From positions 62,001 through 126,000 of the forward strand of contig NZ_AUIO01000005.1 in the NCBI RefSeq assembly GCF_000423745.1: a DNA stretch of 64,000 nt, written 5' to 3'. Below, piece by piece: positions 44,946 to 53,571 of the stretch. The first letter of the stretch is position 1, and each line of letters opens with the position of its first letter. The notes under the pieces are model-generated. The model had not been told where the DNA came from and did not search any database. It was given only the letters and a program-made list of their open reading frames with translations. The translations under genes were made by a program, and so were the position numbers. The DNA comes from Streptococcus plurextorum DSM 22810. Its GTDB lineage: Bacteria > Bacillota > Bacilli > Lactobacillales > Streptococcaceae.

Positions 44946-46136
44946 ATGTCTAAAGACCTCAATTCACAATTCAAAGCAAGCTCATTCTGTTGCACATTGA
45001 ACAACATCGATAAACTCTTCAATCTCAATGATAAGTCGTTTGATGACAATCAAAAATATTCAGATGAAACTCGCAAATTAGTCAAAGCATTTCGTGCCAA
45101 TCTTGACCCAAATAAATCATATTCTGAAGAAGATATTGTCAATCATCTCATTTATTTGTGGATAGACGGTAAGGAAGAGACACGTGCCGCTGCTGTAAAT
45201 TACGAAATCGGAGACAACGGTAACCACCATGCGCACCTTATTTTAGAAGCCAAAAATCAAACACGCTTTTCAGCTATCCAAAAACTTTATCCCACAATTC
45301 ATGTGGAATTAACTCGAGGCAGTCGTGAACAAGTCATTGCATACTTAAACAAAAGTGGCAAACATGAAGAAAAATCACACACAACTGTTATTCCAATGGT
45401 TAACCATGGTATCATCGAAGCCAATCAGCAAGGCAAACGTACTGACTTACAAACTATTCAAGAGCTTCTTGAGGCTGGTTTAACTCCTGAACAAATTATG
45501 CGCCAAAATCTATCTTATCGAAAATTTTCTAAGATGATTAAAGAACACTATTACCAAATGCAGGTAGAGAATGCACCATTGACAAAGGATATGAAAGTCT
45601 ATTGGCACATGGGGGGTCCAGGTAGTGGCAAGAGCAACCACCAGATTCAATTGAAAAAAACATTTGGGAAAGATAGCGTCTATGTATTATCAGATTATGG
45701 TACTGGTGGACTAGACACTTACGCAGGCGAACCCATTCTATTTATGGACGAATTTAAAGGCGATATTGACTATCAAACATTTTTGAAACTGCTGGATGTG
45801 TATCCCAATCAAGTCCATGCACGTTATAGTAACATCTATGCTCTTTGGGATACTGTTCATATTTCTAGCATCTTCACTCCTAATCAAATTTATAAAATAT
45901 TAGTTCCTGACAAAAAACGTAAATACGACCCAATTGACCAACTTTACCGGCGTATTCATACCATTGTGTATCATTTTAAGACTGAGGATAATCAATTCAA
46001 AACATTAACAATGACAACAGAAGAGTACATCAAACTTACAAATTCAAAAGTTGATTTTGATAATCTGTGTAGCCAATATCATCAAAACAACAAAAAAATA
46101 AATGATTATGATTATAAAGAAAAGCCTGCTAGTTAA
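44946..46136 (+). CDS. rep: CRESS-type Rep: HUH endonuclease fused to SF3 helicase
   Basis: A 396-residue initiator/relaxase candidate. Rolling-circle motif I is FCCTLNN at 14-20. Motif II is HHAHLIL at 94-100 with the two metal-binding histidines H95 and H97. Motif III is YLNKSGK at 133-139 with the nicking tyrosine Y133 and K136. The superfamily 3 helicase follows: Walker A GGPGSGKSN (223-231), Walker B ILFMDEF (264-270), motif C around HISSIFTPNQ (305-314) and an arginine finger in LYRRIHTI. This order equals that of eukaryotic CRESS-DNA virus Reps and bacterial relatives (Pfam Viral_Rep plus RNA_helicase). It probably nicks the hairpin upstream for rolling-circle replication and mobilization. 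Confidence 0.9.
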   Translation: MSKDLNSQFKASSFCCTLNNIDKLFNLNDKSFDDNQKYSDETRKLVKAFRANLDPNKSYSEEDIVNHLIYLWIDGKEETRAAAVNYEIGDNGNHHAHLILEAKNQTRFSAIQKLYPTIHVELTRGSREQVIAYLNKSGKHEEKSHTTVIPMVNHGIIEANQQGKRTDLQTIQELLEAGLTPEQIMRQNLSYRKFSKMIKEHYYQMQVENAPLTKDMKVYWHMGGPGSGKSNHQIQLKKTFGKDSVYVLSDYGTGGLDTYAGEPILFMDEFKGDIDYQTFLKLLDVYPNQVHARYSNIYALWDTVHISSIFTPNQIYKILVPDKKRKYDPIDQLYRRIHTIVYHFKTEDNQFKTLTMTTEEYIKLTNSKVDFDNLCSQYHQNNKKINDYDYKEKPAS

Positions 46137-46244
46137 ACCGACCAAAGCAAACATAGCAGACTAAGTAAGCAGAAATAGCAATAGATACTATCTCTGTTGC
46201 TATTATCTCATACTTTTTAAATGAATGAAAGCGAGATATTAACA

Positions 46245-46505
46245 ATGATTATTTTAGTAGATAAAGAAAAAGTAATGCAATTAACAGGATATTCAAGTTC
46301 ACAATCTCAAAAATTAATAAGAGAAGCAAAATCAAAACTTGCTGCGGATGGTTTTTCATGGTACAAGAACAAACGAATCGGACGAGTCCCAATCAAGACT
46401 ATCGAAGACATTCTTGGTTTTGAGTTATCTCCAAAACATGATATAATTACTAACGTACGAGAAGATACTGCTCTTGAAAAAGGAGTTTCAAATGGCAGTA
46501 ACTAG
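46245..46505 (+). CDS. DUF3173 protein, putative excisionase
   Basis: An ~86-residue protein with an N-terminal helix-turn-helix-like stretch (DKEKVMQLTGYSSSQSQKLI) and the block GRVPIKTIEDILGFEL, as in DUF3173 proteins, which in streptococcal ICEs and IMEs directly precede a tyrosine integrase. The start at 46245 matches the family N-terminus, and an ATG eight codons upstream is an alternative. Its stop overlaps the integrase start by 14 bases, so both are made together. A role in directionality is inferred. Confidence 0.8.
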   Translation: MIILVDKEKVMQLTGYSSSQSQKLIREAKSKLAADGFSWYKNKRIGRVPIKTIEDILGFELSPKHDIITNVREDTALEKGVSNGSN

Positions 46506-47643
46506 ACAACAAAATAAAAAATGGAAGGTGGATATTAGCGACGGTTATGATGCCGTAACTGGCGAACAAAAACGTCACAGAAAAACAGATTTTAAAACAC
46601 GCAAAGAAGCTGAACGATATGAGGCAGATTATCGTATCAATAAGCTACATCAAGTCACTCACAAAGATAAAGTTTCTGTTTCCTATCTATACTCACTCGT
46701 TAAAGAAGAAGATGAGCTTCGAGGCAATAAACGTGGGACAATAGATAGTCAAGAATCTTACTATCGAGTATATATGTCCAAATACTTCAAGAATGCGGAC
46801 ATGCGAGCTGTTTCCGTCACGGACATCAAAGAATATAGAAATTGGCTTAAAAGCCAACCTAGTGTAAAAGGTGGAACACTTACTAACTCTCATGTTAATC
46901 AACAAATGATTTTTGTCCATAAAATGTTTGATGTTGCAATTGCCAATCGTATTCGACAAGATAATCCTTGCAATGGATTGAGACGATTACCACAGCAACA
47001 TAAAGAAATGGCGTACTATACCCCTGAGCAGTTCAAACAGTTTGATTCACTTTTTGAAGAGAATGAATATTCTTTTCAGCTCTTGTATCGTGTGCTAATG
47101 TTTACTGGCATGCGTATTGGCGAAGCATTAGCTCTAACTTGGGATCAGGTCAACCTGGAAGAAAGTTATATTGATGTTAAATACTCTGCTTACTATCGCA
47201 AAGGTCAAGTCCATATCGGTACAGTTAAAACCACACAATCCAATCGTAGAATTTACATTCATAGTTCTTTTGTAGAAGAACTAAAAGATTGGAAAGAAAA
47301 GCAGCACAAGCTACTACATGAATTTACGGATAATCCAAGTAGCCTACAAATTTTTCAATCAACTCCAGAAGTAGTGACTGGTCCAAATGTCTCTAATTTT
47401 AGAGTGATGTTTAAGAAACGCATGCCTAAAAATCTTAAATTAATTCGCAACCACGATTTCAGACATTCACACGCTGCTTTCTTGGTATCTCAAGGCTTAC
47501 GCAACGGAGAAGGTAAAGACTATATCTTCTTTACACTGATGAAACGATTAGGTCATTCCTCAATCAACACTACAATAAATGTATACTCGCATTTATTTCC
47601 AACCCAACAAAAAGAAATTGCTTCTGCCTTTGAAAATTTTTAA
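46492..47643 (+). CDS. int: Tyrosine recombinase, integrase of the element
   Basis: A 383-residue Tn916/lambda-type integrase. Residues 1-55 form the arm-binding domain ([17 protein letters not shown]), about 60-165 the core-binding domain, and the rest the catalytic domain. Catalytic residues visible are R208 in GMRIGEAL, H321 and R324 in [10 protein letters not shown]355 in LGHSSINTT, and the nucleophile Y365 in [14 protein letters not shown] precedes the chosen ATG. It catalyses insertion at the ybaB start, 77 bases downstream of its stop. Confidence 0.95.
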   Translation: MAVTRQQNKKWKVDISDGYDAVTGEQKRHRKTDFKTRKEAERYEADYRINKLHQVTHKDKVSVSYLYSLVKEEDELRGNKRGTIDSQESYYRVYMSKYFKNADMRAVSVTDIKEYRNWLKSQPSVKGGTLTNSHVNQQMIFVHKMFDVAIANRIRQDNPCNGLRRLPQQHKEMAYYTPEQFKQFDSLFEENEYSFQLLYRVLMFTGMRIGEALALTWDQVNLEESYIDVKYSAYYRKGQVHIGTVKTTQSNRRIYIHSSFVEELKDWKEKQHKLLHEFTDNPSSLQIFQSTPEVVTGPNVSNFRVMFKKRMPKNLKLIRNHDFRHSHAAFLVSQGLRNGEGKDYIFFTLMKRLGHSSINTTINVYSHLFPTQQKEIASAFENF

Positions 47644-47656
47644 CAATAAGACAAAA
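47644..47656 (+). repeat. Right subterminal repeat, possible integrase arm site
   Basis: Second copy of CAATAAGACAAAA, same orientation as the copy at 38470-38482, starting at the integrase stop codon. Confidence 0.45.
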
Positions 47657-47719
47657 TAAGGCAACGAAAATTTACAAACAAGGTCTAACCCCTTGGTACG
47701 AAAGGAATCTTAAAAATCT

Positions 47720-47741
47720 TATGATGAATATGCAAAACCTG
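47720..47741 (+). repeat. attR, right direct repeat of the element
   Basis: TATGATGAATATGCAA plus six bases. It covers the first codons of the intact ybaB gene and matches attL at 20 of 22 positions. Confidence 0.85.
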
Positions 47742-48020
47742 ATGAAACAGGCTCAAAAAATGCAAAAACAAATGGAAACAAAACAAGCCGAACTTGCCGC
47801 AACAACCTTTACCGGTAAATCTGCACAAGAGCTTGTCATTGCTGAATTAACGGGCGATAAAAAAGTCACTCAACTGACTTTCAACCCAGCTGTCGTTGTT
47901 CCAGACGACGTCGATACATTAGCAGACATGACCGCACAAGCCATAAATGATGCCCTCCATCAAATTGATGAGGCAACCAAAAAAACGATGGGGGCTTTTG
48001 CAGGTAAATTGCCATTTTAA
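47721..48020 (+). CDS. ybaB: YbaB/EbfC nucleoid-associated protein
   Basis: A 99-residue DNA-binding protein with the family start [22 protein letters not shown] and a C-terminal [17 protein letters not shown]. The coding sequence is intact because the mobile element inserted at the first codons and restores them at its right end. Its upstream region, including the AAAGGAA Shine-Dalgarno, now comes from the element, so its expression may depend on element sequences. ebfC is, as I recall, a known integration locus of streptococcal elements. Confidence 0.92.
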   Translation: MMNMQNLMKQAQKMQKQMETKQAELAATTFTGKSAQELVIAELTGDKKVTQLTFNPAVVVPDDVDTLADMTAQAINDALHQIDEATKKTMGAFAGKLPF

Positions 48021-48037
48021 TTACACAGTGAAAATGC

Positions 48038-48067
48038 AAAAAGGAAATTCGTTGAATTTCCTTTTTT
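48038..48067. terminator. Bidirectional terminator between ybaB and pbuX
   Basis: AAAAAGGAAATTC / GAATTTCCTTTTTT stem with a 3-nt loop between two convergent genes. Confidence 0.88.
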
Positions 48068-48069
48068 GA

Positions 48070-49380
48070 TTATTTTTTCTCTTTAAGGGCTATGTTCAAA
48101 ATCAAAGCCACCAAGGTGCCTGTTGAGATGCCCGATGAGAAGACCATACGAAAGGCAGATGGTAAATGATTCAATAGTTCAGGTCTAACCGTCACTCCAA
48201 TGCCTAGAGCAAAGGCCACGGAAATGATTAAAAGCTCCCGGTCACCGATTTTTATCGCGGCAAGAGTCTTGATTCCTTGCGCTGCCACCAAGCCAAACAT
48301 GATCACACCCACACCGCCCAAAACTGGCTGAGGCATGATTGAAATAAGAGCAGATAATTTTGGAAAAACGCCAAGAAATGCCAGAATAAGACCAGCAAGA
48401 ATCATGACTTGACGACTGGCAACTTTAGTCAAGGTAATCAAGCCAACGTTTTGTGAGAAAGCTGTATTTGGCCCTGCGCCGAAGACACCAGCAATTAAAG
48501 AACCAACCCCATCTGCAAGAACCCCATTAGCAGCACGCTCAGACGAGATTTTTTCATGTGATGCTTCTCCAATAGCCATAACAATCCCGACTGTTCCAAT
48601 CAAAGACACCACATAAGCTGGCACAAAAGCCAAGATAGAAGACAAATCAAACCTGACGCCGTAGTGGAAAATTTTTGGCAGAGCAAACCACGAAGCATCT
48701 GCCACGGCAGTCATATCCACCTTACCTAAAATGATACAGAGAATATACCCAAAAACCATCCCCCAAAAGACAGATGCTGTCGCCACCATGCCTTTGCCAT
48801 AGTAATTAAGAGCCAGAGTGAAAATCATGACAACAAGGGCAATAACGATATTCTCAATAGAAGCGTAATCTGCCGCTCCAGAACCACCAGCTGCCCAGTC
48901 CATGCTGACAGGAAGCAGGGTAATCCCAATTAAGGAAACAACTGTCCCTGTGATTAGAGGTGGGAAAAAACGCATGAGAGGCTTAATGAAACGGCTCAGT
49001 AGGATTTCAACTAATGCCCCTGCAATTGTCGCTCCAACAACTCCTGATAAGCCAAATTGACTCCCCACACTAATAGCTGGATTGGCAAAAGTAAAGTCAG
49101 TCCCCATCATACCAGATACCCTAGCTCCGATAGGGCCAATGCCTTTTGACTGGAGAACTGTTGTCACCCCTGCAACAAAAATCGCCGCTGAAACCATGAT
49201 AGAAGTATCTGCAACAGGGAGACCTAGAGCATTCCCAACAACCAATGGGACTGCAATGATGCCTGCAAAAGCTGCTAAAATATGCTGGAGCGCCAGCAAA
49301 ATAGCTACGCCAACTGGCGGCTTATCATTGAGGCCATAGAGCATTTCTGTTTGTGATGCGATTATCGGTTCTTTAGACAT
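48070..49380 (-). CDS. pbuX: Xanthine/uracil-type permease (NCS2 family)
   Basis: A ~436-residue permease with about 14 hydrophobic segments. VAILLALQHILAAFAGIIAVP near the N-terminus and the NCS2 signature region around GAGPNTAFSQNVGLITLTKVASR are clear. The NxGxxxxT pattern and the adjacent xpt gene favour xanthine over uracil. GAGGTG precedes the chosen ATG. Unusually, it is divergent from xpt and is not its operon partner. Confidence 0.9.
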   Translation of the reverse strand: MSKEPIIASQTEMLYGLNDKPPVGVAILLALQHILAAFAGIIAVPLVVGNALGLPVADTSIMVSAAIFVAGVTTVLQSKGIGPIGARVSGMMGTDFTFANPAISVGSQFGLSGVVGATIAGALVEILLSRFIKPLMRFFPPLITGTVVSLIGITLLPVSMDWAAGGSGAADYASIENIVIALVVMIFTLALNYYGKGMVATASVFWGMVFGYILCIILGKVDMTAVADASWFALPKIFHYGVRFDLSSILAFVPAYVVSLIGTVGIVMAIGEASHEKISSERAANGVLADGVGSLIAGVFGAGPNTAFSQNVGLITLTKVASRQVMILAGLILAFLGVFPKLSALISIMPQPVLGGVGVIMFGLVAAQGIKTLAAIKIGDRELLIISVAFALGIGVTVRPELLNHLPSAFRMVFSSGISTGTLVALILNIALKEKK

Positions 49381-49472
49381 AAACACCTCTTTTTTTTTTA
49401 ATACGTCACCATTTTAGCAAAATCACCCCTCCTTTTCAAGTTTAACGCTAACAATTCTATATAAAATTGAGA

Positions 49473-49533
49473 ATTTATTCGTAATTTTTGCGAAAATCTA
49501 CCTAAAACTTTCAGAATTGCGAGTGTTTGTTCG
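49473..49533. promoter_or_regulatory. Candidate PurBoxes in the pbuX/xpt divergent region
   Basis: CGAATAAAT (minus strand, 49473-49481) and CGAACAAAC (minus strand, 49525-49533) resemble the PurR PurBox core. CGAAAAT (49491-49497) on the plus strand is a weaker match. Shared control of both genes by PurR is inferred. Confidence 0.45.
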
Positions 49534-49541
49534 TCTTTTGT

Positions 49542-49570
49542 TTGAAAAAACTCTGGTTTAATGCTAAAAT
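49542..49570 (+). promoter_or_regulatory. xpt promoter
   Basis: TTGAAA (49542-49547) and TAAAAT (49565-49570) separated by 17 nt, with a Shine-Dalgarno AAGGAG before the xpt ATG. No guanine riboswitch fold was seen in the short leader. Confidence 0.65.
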
Positions 49571-49601
49571 AAGAGAAAAACCTTAAAAAGGAGCCCGTAT
49601 C

Positions 49602-50183
49602 ATGAAAGAACTAGAAGAGCGCATACGAAAAGATGGCAATGTTTTAGGAGAGACTATTTTAAAAGTTGACTCCTTTCTGACCCATCAAATCGACTACAAG
49701 CTGATGAAAAATATTGGGACTGTTTTGGCAGATGCTTACCGCAGTAGGGGAATTACAAAGGTCGTTACCATTGAAGCTTCTGGAATCGCACCTGCTGTCT
49801 ACGTGGCAGAGAGCTTGGATGTCCCTATGATTTTTGCCAAAAAGCATAAAAACATCACCATGACAGAAGGTATCTTAACAGCAGAAGTCTATTCCTTTAC
49901 CAAGCAAGTCACATCGACAGTCTCTATTGCTGGTAAGTTCTTATCCCCTGACGATAAGGTACTCATCGTAGATGACTTTCTAGCCAACGGTCAAGCTGCC
50001 AAAGGCTTGATTGAAATTATCCGACAAGCTGGCGCTCAAGTTATCGGTGTCGGTATTGTCATTGAGAAATCCTTCCAAGATGGCCGTAAACTCCTGGAAG
50101 ATATGGGAGTGCCTGTCACTTCGCTTGCAAGAATTGATCAGTTTGAAAATGGGCAAGTGATTTTTGCCCCAGCAGATTATTAA
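49602..50183 (+). CDS. xpt: Xanthine phosphoribosyltransferase
   Basis: Salvages xanthine to XMP using PRPP. The 193-residue protein starts [29 protein letters not shown] (family N-terminus) and has the PRPP-binding motif [13 protein letters not shown] near residue 124, plus [15 protein letters not shown] is 8 bases before the ATG. It is divergent from pbuX with candidate PurBoxes between them. Confidence 0.96.
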   Translation: MKELEERIRKDGNVLGETILKVDSFLTHQIDYKLMKNIGTVLADAYRSRGITKVVTIEASGIAPAVYVAESLDVPMIFAKKHKNITMTEGILTAEVYSFTKQVTSTVSIAGKFLSPDDKVLIVDDFLANGQAAKGLIEIIRQAGAQVIGVGIVIEKSFQDGRKLLEDMGVPVTSLARIDQFENGQVIFAPADY

Positions 50184-50190
50184 TACGATG

Positions 50191-50223
50191 AAAAGGGAAA
50201 TGCCAGATTGGCATTTCCCTTTT
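50191..50223. terminator. Bidirectional terminator between xpt and the MerR gene
   Basis: Perfect 14-bp stem AAAAGGGAAATGCC / GGCATTTCCCTTTT with a 5-nt loop. Confidence 0.92.
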
Positions 50224-50239
50224 GATTGAGAGCAACTAT

Positions 50240-50965
50240 CTAGTGCTTTTCCTTTGCCAATTCTAGACAGTAGGATTTGACCTGACAATGTGGACAGGTC
50301 AATTTGCGAGTACGCGGGGTGTGTCCAGCTAAGGCAAACTCCTTAAAAGAGGGCTCAAAAGTGTTATGGCAATTAGGGCAGAGATAGATAAACTGTTTCC
50401 TAAAATACACCACCAACCAACTAAAGCCTGGAAGAAAAAGAGCCATCGCCACATAAGCTAGCCAAACTGTTTCAAGATAAGTCGATAACCAAATGGCTAA
50501 AGCATAGGCACAAACCGCGAAAATAATGCTTGCCCACATCTTAATCTGTAAACGACGCCAAGAGTTTTGATTTTTCATTGTCATTGAAAAGTCTGCCAAA
50601 TTCGCCAGTGAGTAGTTCTGATAAGCTTTTAAACTGTCAAGTAAATTGACAGTTGTGTCAAGTTTGACCTTCTGTTGGACAATCTCAGCTTTCAGGCTTG
50701 AAACATGATTTTGTAAGAGCATGTCAAGTACAGCGCCTGCATTTTCCTCCGCCAAGAGCTTTTTAATCTGCTCTATAGAAAAATCCATCTCTCTCAGAAA
50801 ACAAATGATTCTCAGCTCCTGCAAATCGCTAGCGCTGTAAATACGTCGGCCTCCCTCAGTCAACTCAGACGGCACAAGAAGACCACGTTGGTCGTAATAC
50901 TGAACCGTTCGGACAGAGACTCCAGCTAACTTTGCTAACTCACCTGTCGAATAAGTCTCAGACAT
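50240..50965 (-). CDS. MerR-family regulator with membrane segments and zinc ribbon
   Basis: A 241-residue protein. Residues 1-70 form a MerR winged helix (YSTGELAKLAGVSVRTVQYYDQRG), followed by a dimerization coiled coil to about 125. Two hydrophobic segments (SIIFAVCAYALAIWLSTYL and VWLAYVAMALFLPGFSWLVV) come next. The C-terminus has a Cys4 zinc ribbon, CPNC and CPHC. Ordinary MerR regulators are soluble, so a membrane-tethered regulator is suggested. Its promoter has the 19-nt spacer and dyad typical of MerR autoregulation. Confidence 0.82.
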   Translation of the reverse strand: MSETYSTGELAKLAGVSVRTVQYYDQRGLLVPSELTEGGRRIYSASDLQELRIICFLREMDFSIEQIKKLLAEENAGAVLDMLLQNHVSSLKAEIVQQKVKLDTTVNLLDSLKAYQNYSLANLADFSMTMKNQNSWRRLQIKMWASIIFAVCAYALAIWLSTYLETVWLAYVAMALFLPGFSWLVVYFRKQFIYLCPNCHNTFEPSFKEFALAGHTPRTRKLTCPHCQVKSYCLELAKEKH

Positions 50966-51040
50966 TTTCTACACCTTCTTTCTGTATAAGATGAGACAAA
51001 GATCAAACCATGTGCACCTGATTTGCCTTTGTTCACAGTC

Positions 51041-51071
51041 ATTATACAAAGTGACCTAGCGTCACATGCAA
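51041..51071 (-). promoter_or_regulatory. MerR-type promoter with 19-nt spacer and dyad
   Basis: TTGCAT (51066-51071) and TATAAT (51041-51046) are separated by 19 nt. The spacer holds the palindrome GTGAC-GCTAG-GTCAC. This over-long spacer is the hallmark of promoters activated by MerR-family distortion of DNA. Confidence 0.75.
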
Positions 51072-51125
51072 GCCCTGACCTAAGGGGATTTTTTTTAATC
51101 ACACATTCCTAACTTGACAGACCTG

Positions 51126-51713
51126 TCAATCAAACCATCCCCCTAAAGCGGCAAAGGGATTATCCCCGTGGTTTTCTTCTTGTTGGTCCAAATAGGACTT
51201 GTTGTCATCTAATTCAAGAAAAGTCTCATAGACCAAGGCTGTCATGCGGGCATCTTCCAAGCTATTATGCCCACGGCCTTTGATGCCAAGAAAATCCGCT
51301 ACACTCGTTAATTTAAGGTTGATAATCCCATTGAGATCTGTCGAACGGCGTTCAAAAGCCTCATCGTAAAGATCTATCTTATACTGTTCCGACAACTCCA
51401 GACCATTTTCCGCAAGAATGGGCAAATCAGACTTGCCAGCATTATAGCCGACTAGCGGTAAATCTCCTACAAAAGTCGCAAAATCAGCCATCACTTCTGT
51501 TACCTTTGGCGCGCTAGCAATTTTTTCCGCCGTAATCCCCGTCAAACCGTTGATAAACGACTGTAAGGGCACATCTGTATAAACGTAAGTGTCAAAACTG
51601 TCAACTTCTTTGTGGTCTATAAATTCAACCGCAGATAATTGAATGATATGACTAACCTCATCGACCGTGTTAAACTCAATATCAAAAGCTACATAAGCTT
51701 GTAAATTCTCCAT
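51126..51713 (-). CDS. DEDDh 3'-5' exonuclease (DnaQ-like)
   Basis: A ~195-residue protein with the exonuclease I motif FDIEFNTV (D and E), Exo II around NAGKSDLPIL and the Exo III/DEDDh motif GHNSLEDARMTAL with the catalytic histidine and aspartate. It resembles the epsilon proofreading fold as a free-standing enzyme acting on DNA or RNA ends. The ATG (MENLQAYVAF) is chosen because GGGAGG lies 5 bases upstream. An open frame upstream runs through a terminator hairpin. Confidence 0.85.
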   Translation of the reverse strand: MENLQAYVAFDIEFNTVDEVSHIIQLSAVEFIDHKEVDSFDTYVYTDVPLQSFINGLTGITAEKIASAPKVTEVMADFATFVGDLPLVGYNAGKSDLPILAENGLELSEQYKIDLYDEAFERRSTDLNGIINLKLTSVADFLGIKGRGHNSLEDARMTALVYETFLELDDNKSYLDQQEENHGDNPFAALGGWFD

Positions 51714-51732
51714 CTTACCTCCCTGATAGACA

Positions 51733-51750
51733 AAAAGCCCCAAGGGGCTT
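51733..51750 (-). terminator. Terminator after rocS
   Basis: AAGCCCC / GGGGCTT stem followed by TTTTT on the minus strand, 10 bases past the rocS stop and just upstream of the exonuclease Shine-Dalgarno, so read-through is likely partial. Confidence 0.65.
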
Positions 51751-51759
51751 GATCAGCTT

Positions 51760-52275
51760 TTATTTTCCACCAAATAGACGAGCAAAGAAACCTTTGCTAG
51801 CATCATTTGACTTGGTCTGAATTTCCTCAACTTCGGCTTTAGCTTCTTCTAACTCTAAGCGTAGCGTTTCCTTGTCTTTCATGGCAGCCAAGGTTAGTTG
51901 CTGTTGCTGATCAAGTTGTTTATCTTTTTCAGCAATCTGAATATCTTTGACACGAAGTTGCTCGTCTTTAGCTGCTAGCTGTTCATCTTTAGATTTTAGT
52001 TGCTCAAAAAGACGAGTGATTTCAGAATTTTTTTCATCCACTAGGATTTCCAAAAGTTCGCGGTGCTTAACCTCTTCGCTAACTGGCTCATCCTCAAAAA
52101 TAGTTTTTTTGTAGATTTTTTCAAGTTTGATCAGACCACTACGCTTAACAACGGTCACACCCTTGTCATTTTTTTCAATATCTTCTGCAGGCAAGGTTTT
52201 GACACGGTTGTTAATCGCCTGACGACTAACCCCTAAAATCTCAGCTAGTTCACTGACTGTTTTTTCAATATGCAT
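51760..52275 (-). CDS. rocS: RocS-like regulator of chromosome segregation
   Basis: A 171-residue protein with an N-terminal helix-turn-helix (VSELAEILGVSRQAINNRVKTL), a long coiled coil made of KDEQLAAKDEQLRVKD-type repeats (about 75-150), and a C-terminal amphipathic segment GFFARLFGGK expected to bind the membrane. This architecture matches pneumococcal RocS, which links chromosome segregation and capsule/cell-cycle control through DNA and membrane binding. It is divergent from the HI0933-like gene. Confidence 0.85.
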   Translation of the reverse strand: MHIEKTVSELAEILGVSRQAINNRVKTLPAEDIEKNDKGVTVVKRSGLIKLEKIYKKTIFEDEPVSEEVKHRELLEILVDEKNSEITRLFEQLKSKDEQLAAKDEQLRVKDIQIAEKDKQLDQQQQLTLAAMKDKETLRLELEEAKAEVEEIQTKSNDASKGFFARLFGGK

Positions 52276-52304
52276 AATCTCATCCTTTGATTTCTATACT
52301 ATAA

Positions 52305-53528
<1,224 letters not shown>

Positions 53529-53535
53529 TACCAAA

Positions 53536-53564
53536 AAAAGGCACATCTATGATGTGCCCTTTTC
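53536..53564. terminator. Bidirectional terminator between flavoprotein and nucleotidase genes
   Basis: Stem AAAGGCACATC / GATGTGCC(C)TTT with a 3-nt loop between convergent genes. Confidence 0.85.
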
Positions 53565-53571
53565 TCATTGA

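Larger units (their letters stand above)
38354..47741. mobile_element. Integrative mobilizable element in the 5' end of ybaB (ebfC)
   Basis: About 9.4 kb bounded by direct repeats matching the first codons of ybaB. Contents in order: an LPxTG surface-exclusion protein (minus strand), an XRE regulator, a 197-aa unknown (minus), an OB-like protein, an FtsK/TcpA-type ATPase, a membrane protein, a CRESS-like origin hairpin, a CRESS-like Rep, DUF3173 and a tyrosine integrase. No type IV secretion genes are present, so it must borrow a helper conjugative element if it moves between cells. The lower G+C of its plus-strand genes (clearly AT-rich) fits foreign origin. Streptococcal IMEs with Rep-type relaxases and TcpA coupling proteins are a described class. 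Confidence 0.9.

Noticed and set aside
44946-46136. Rep gene as part of a prophage
   Set aside because: No phage structural, packaging or lysis genes are nearby. The TcpA-like ATPase, DUF3173 and integrase context fits a mobilizable element.
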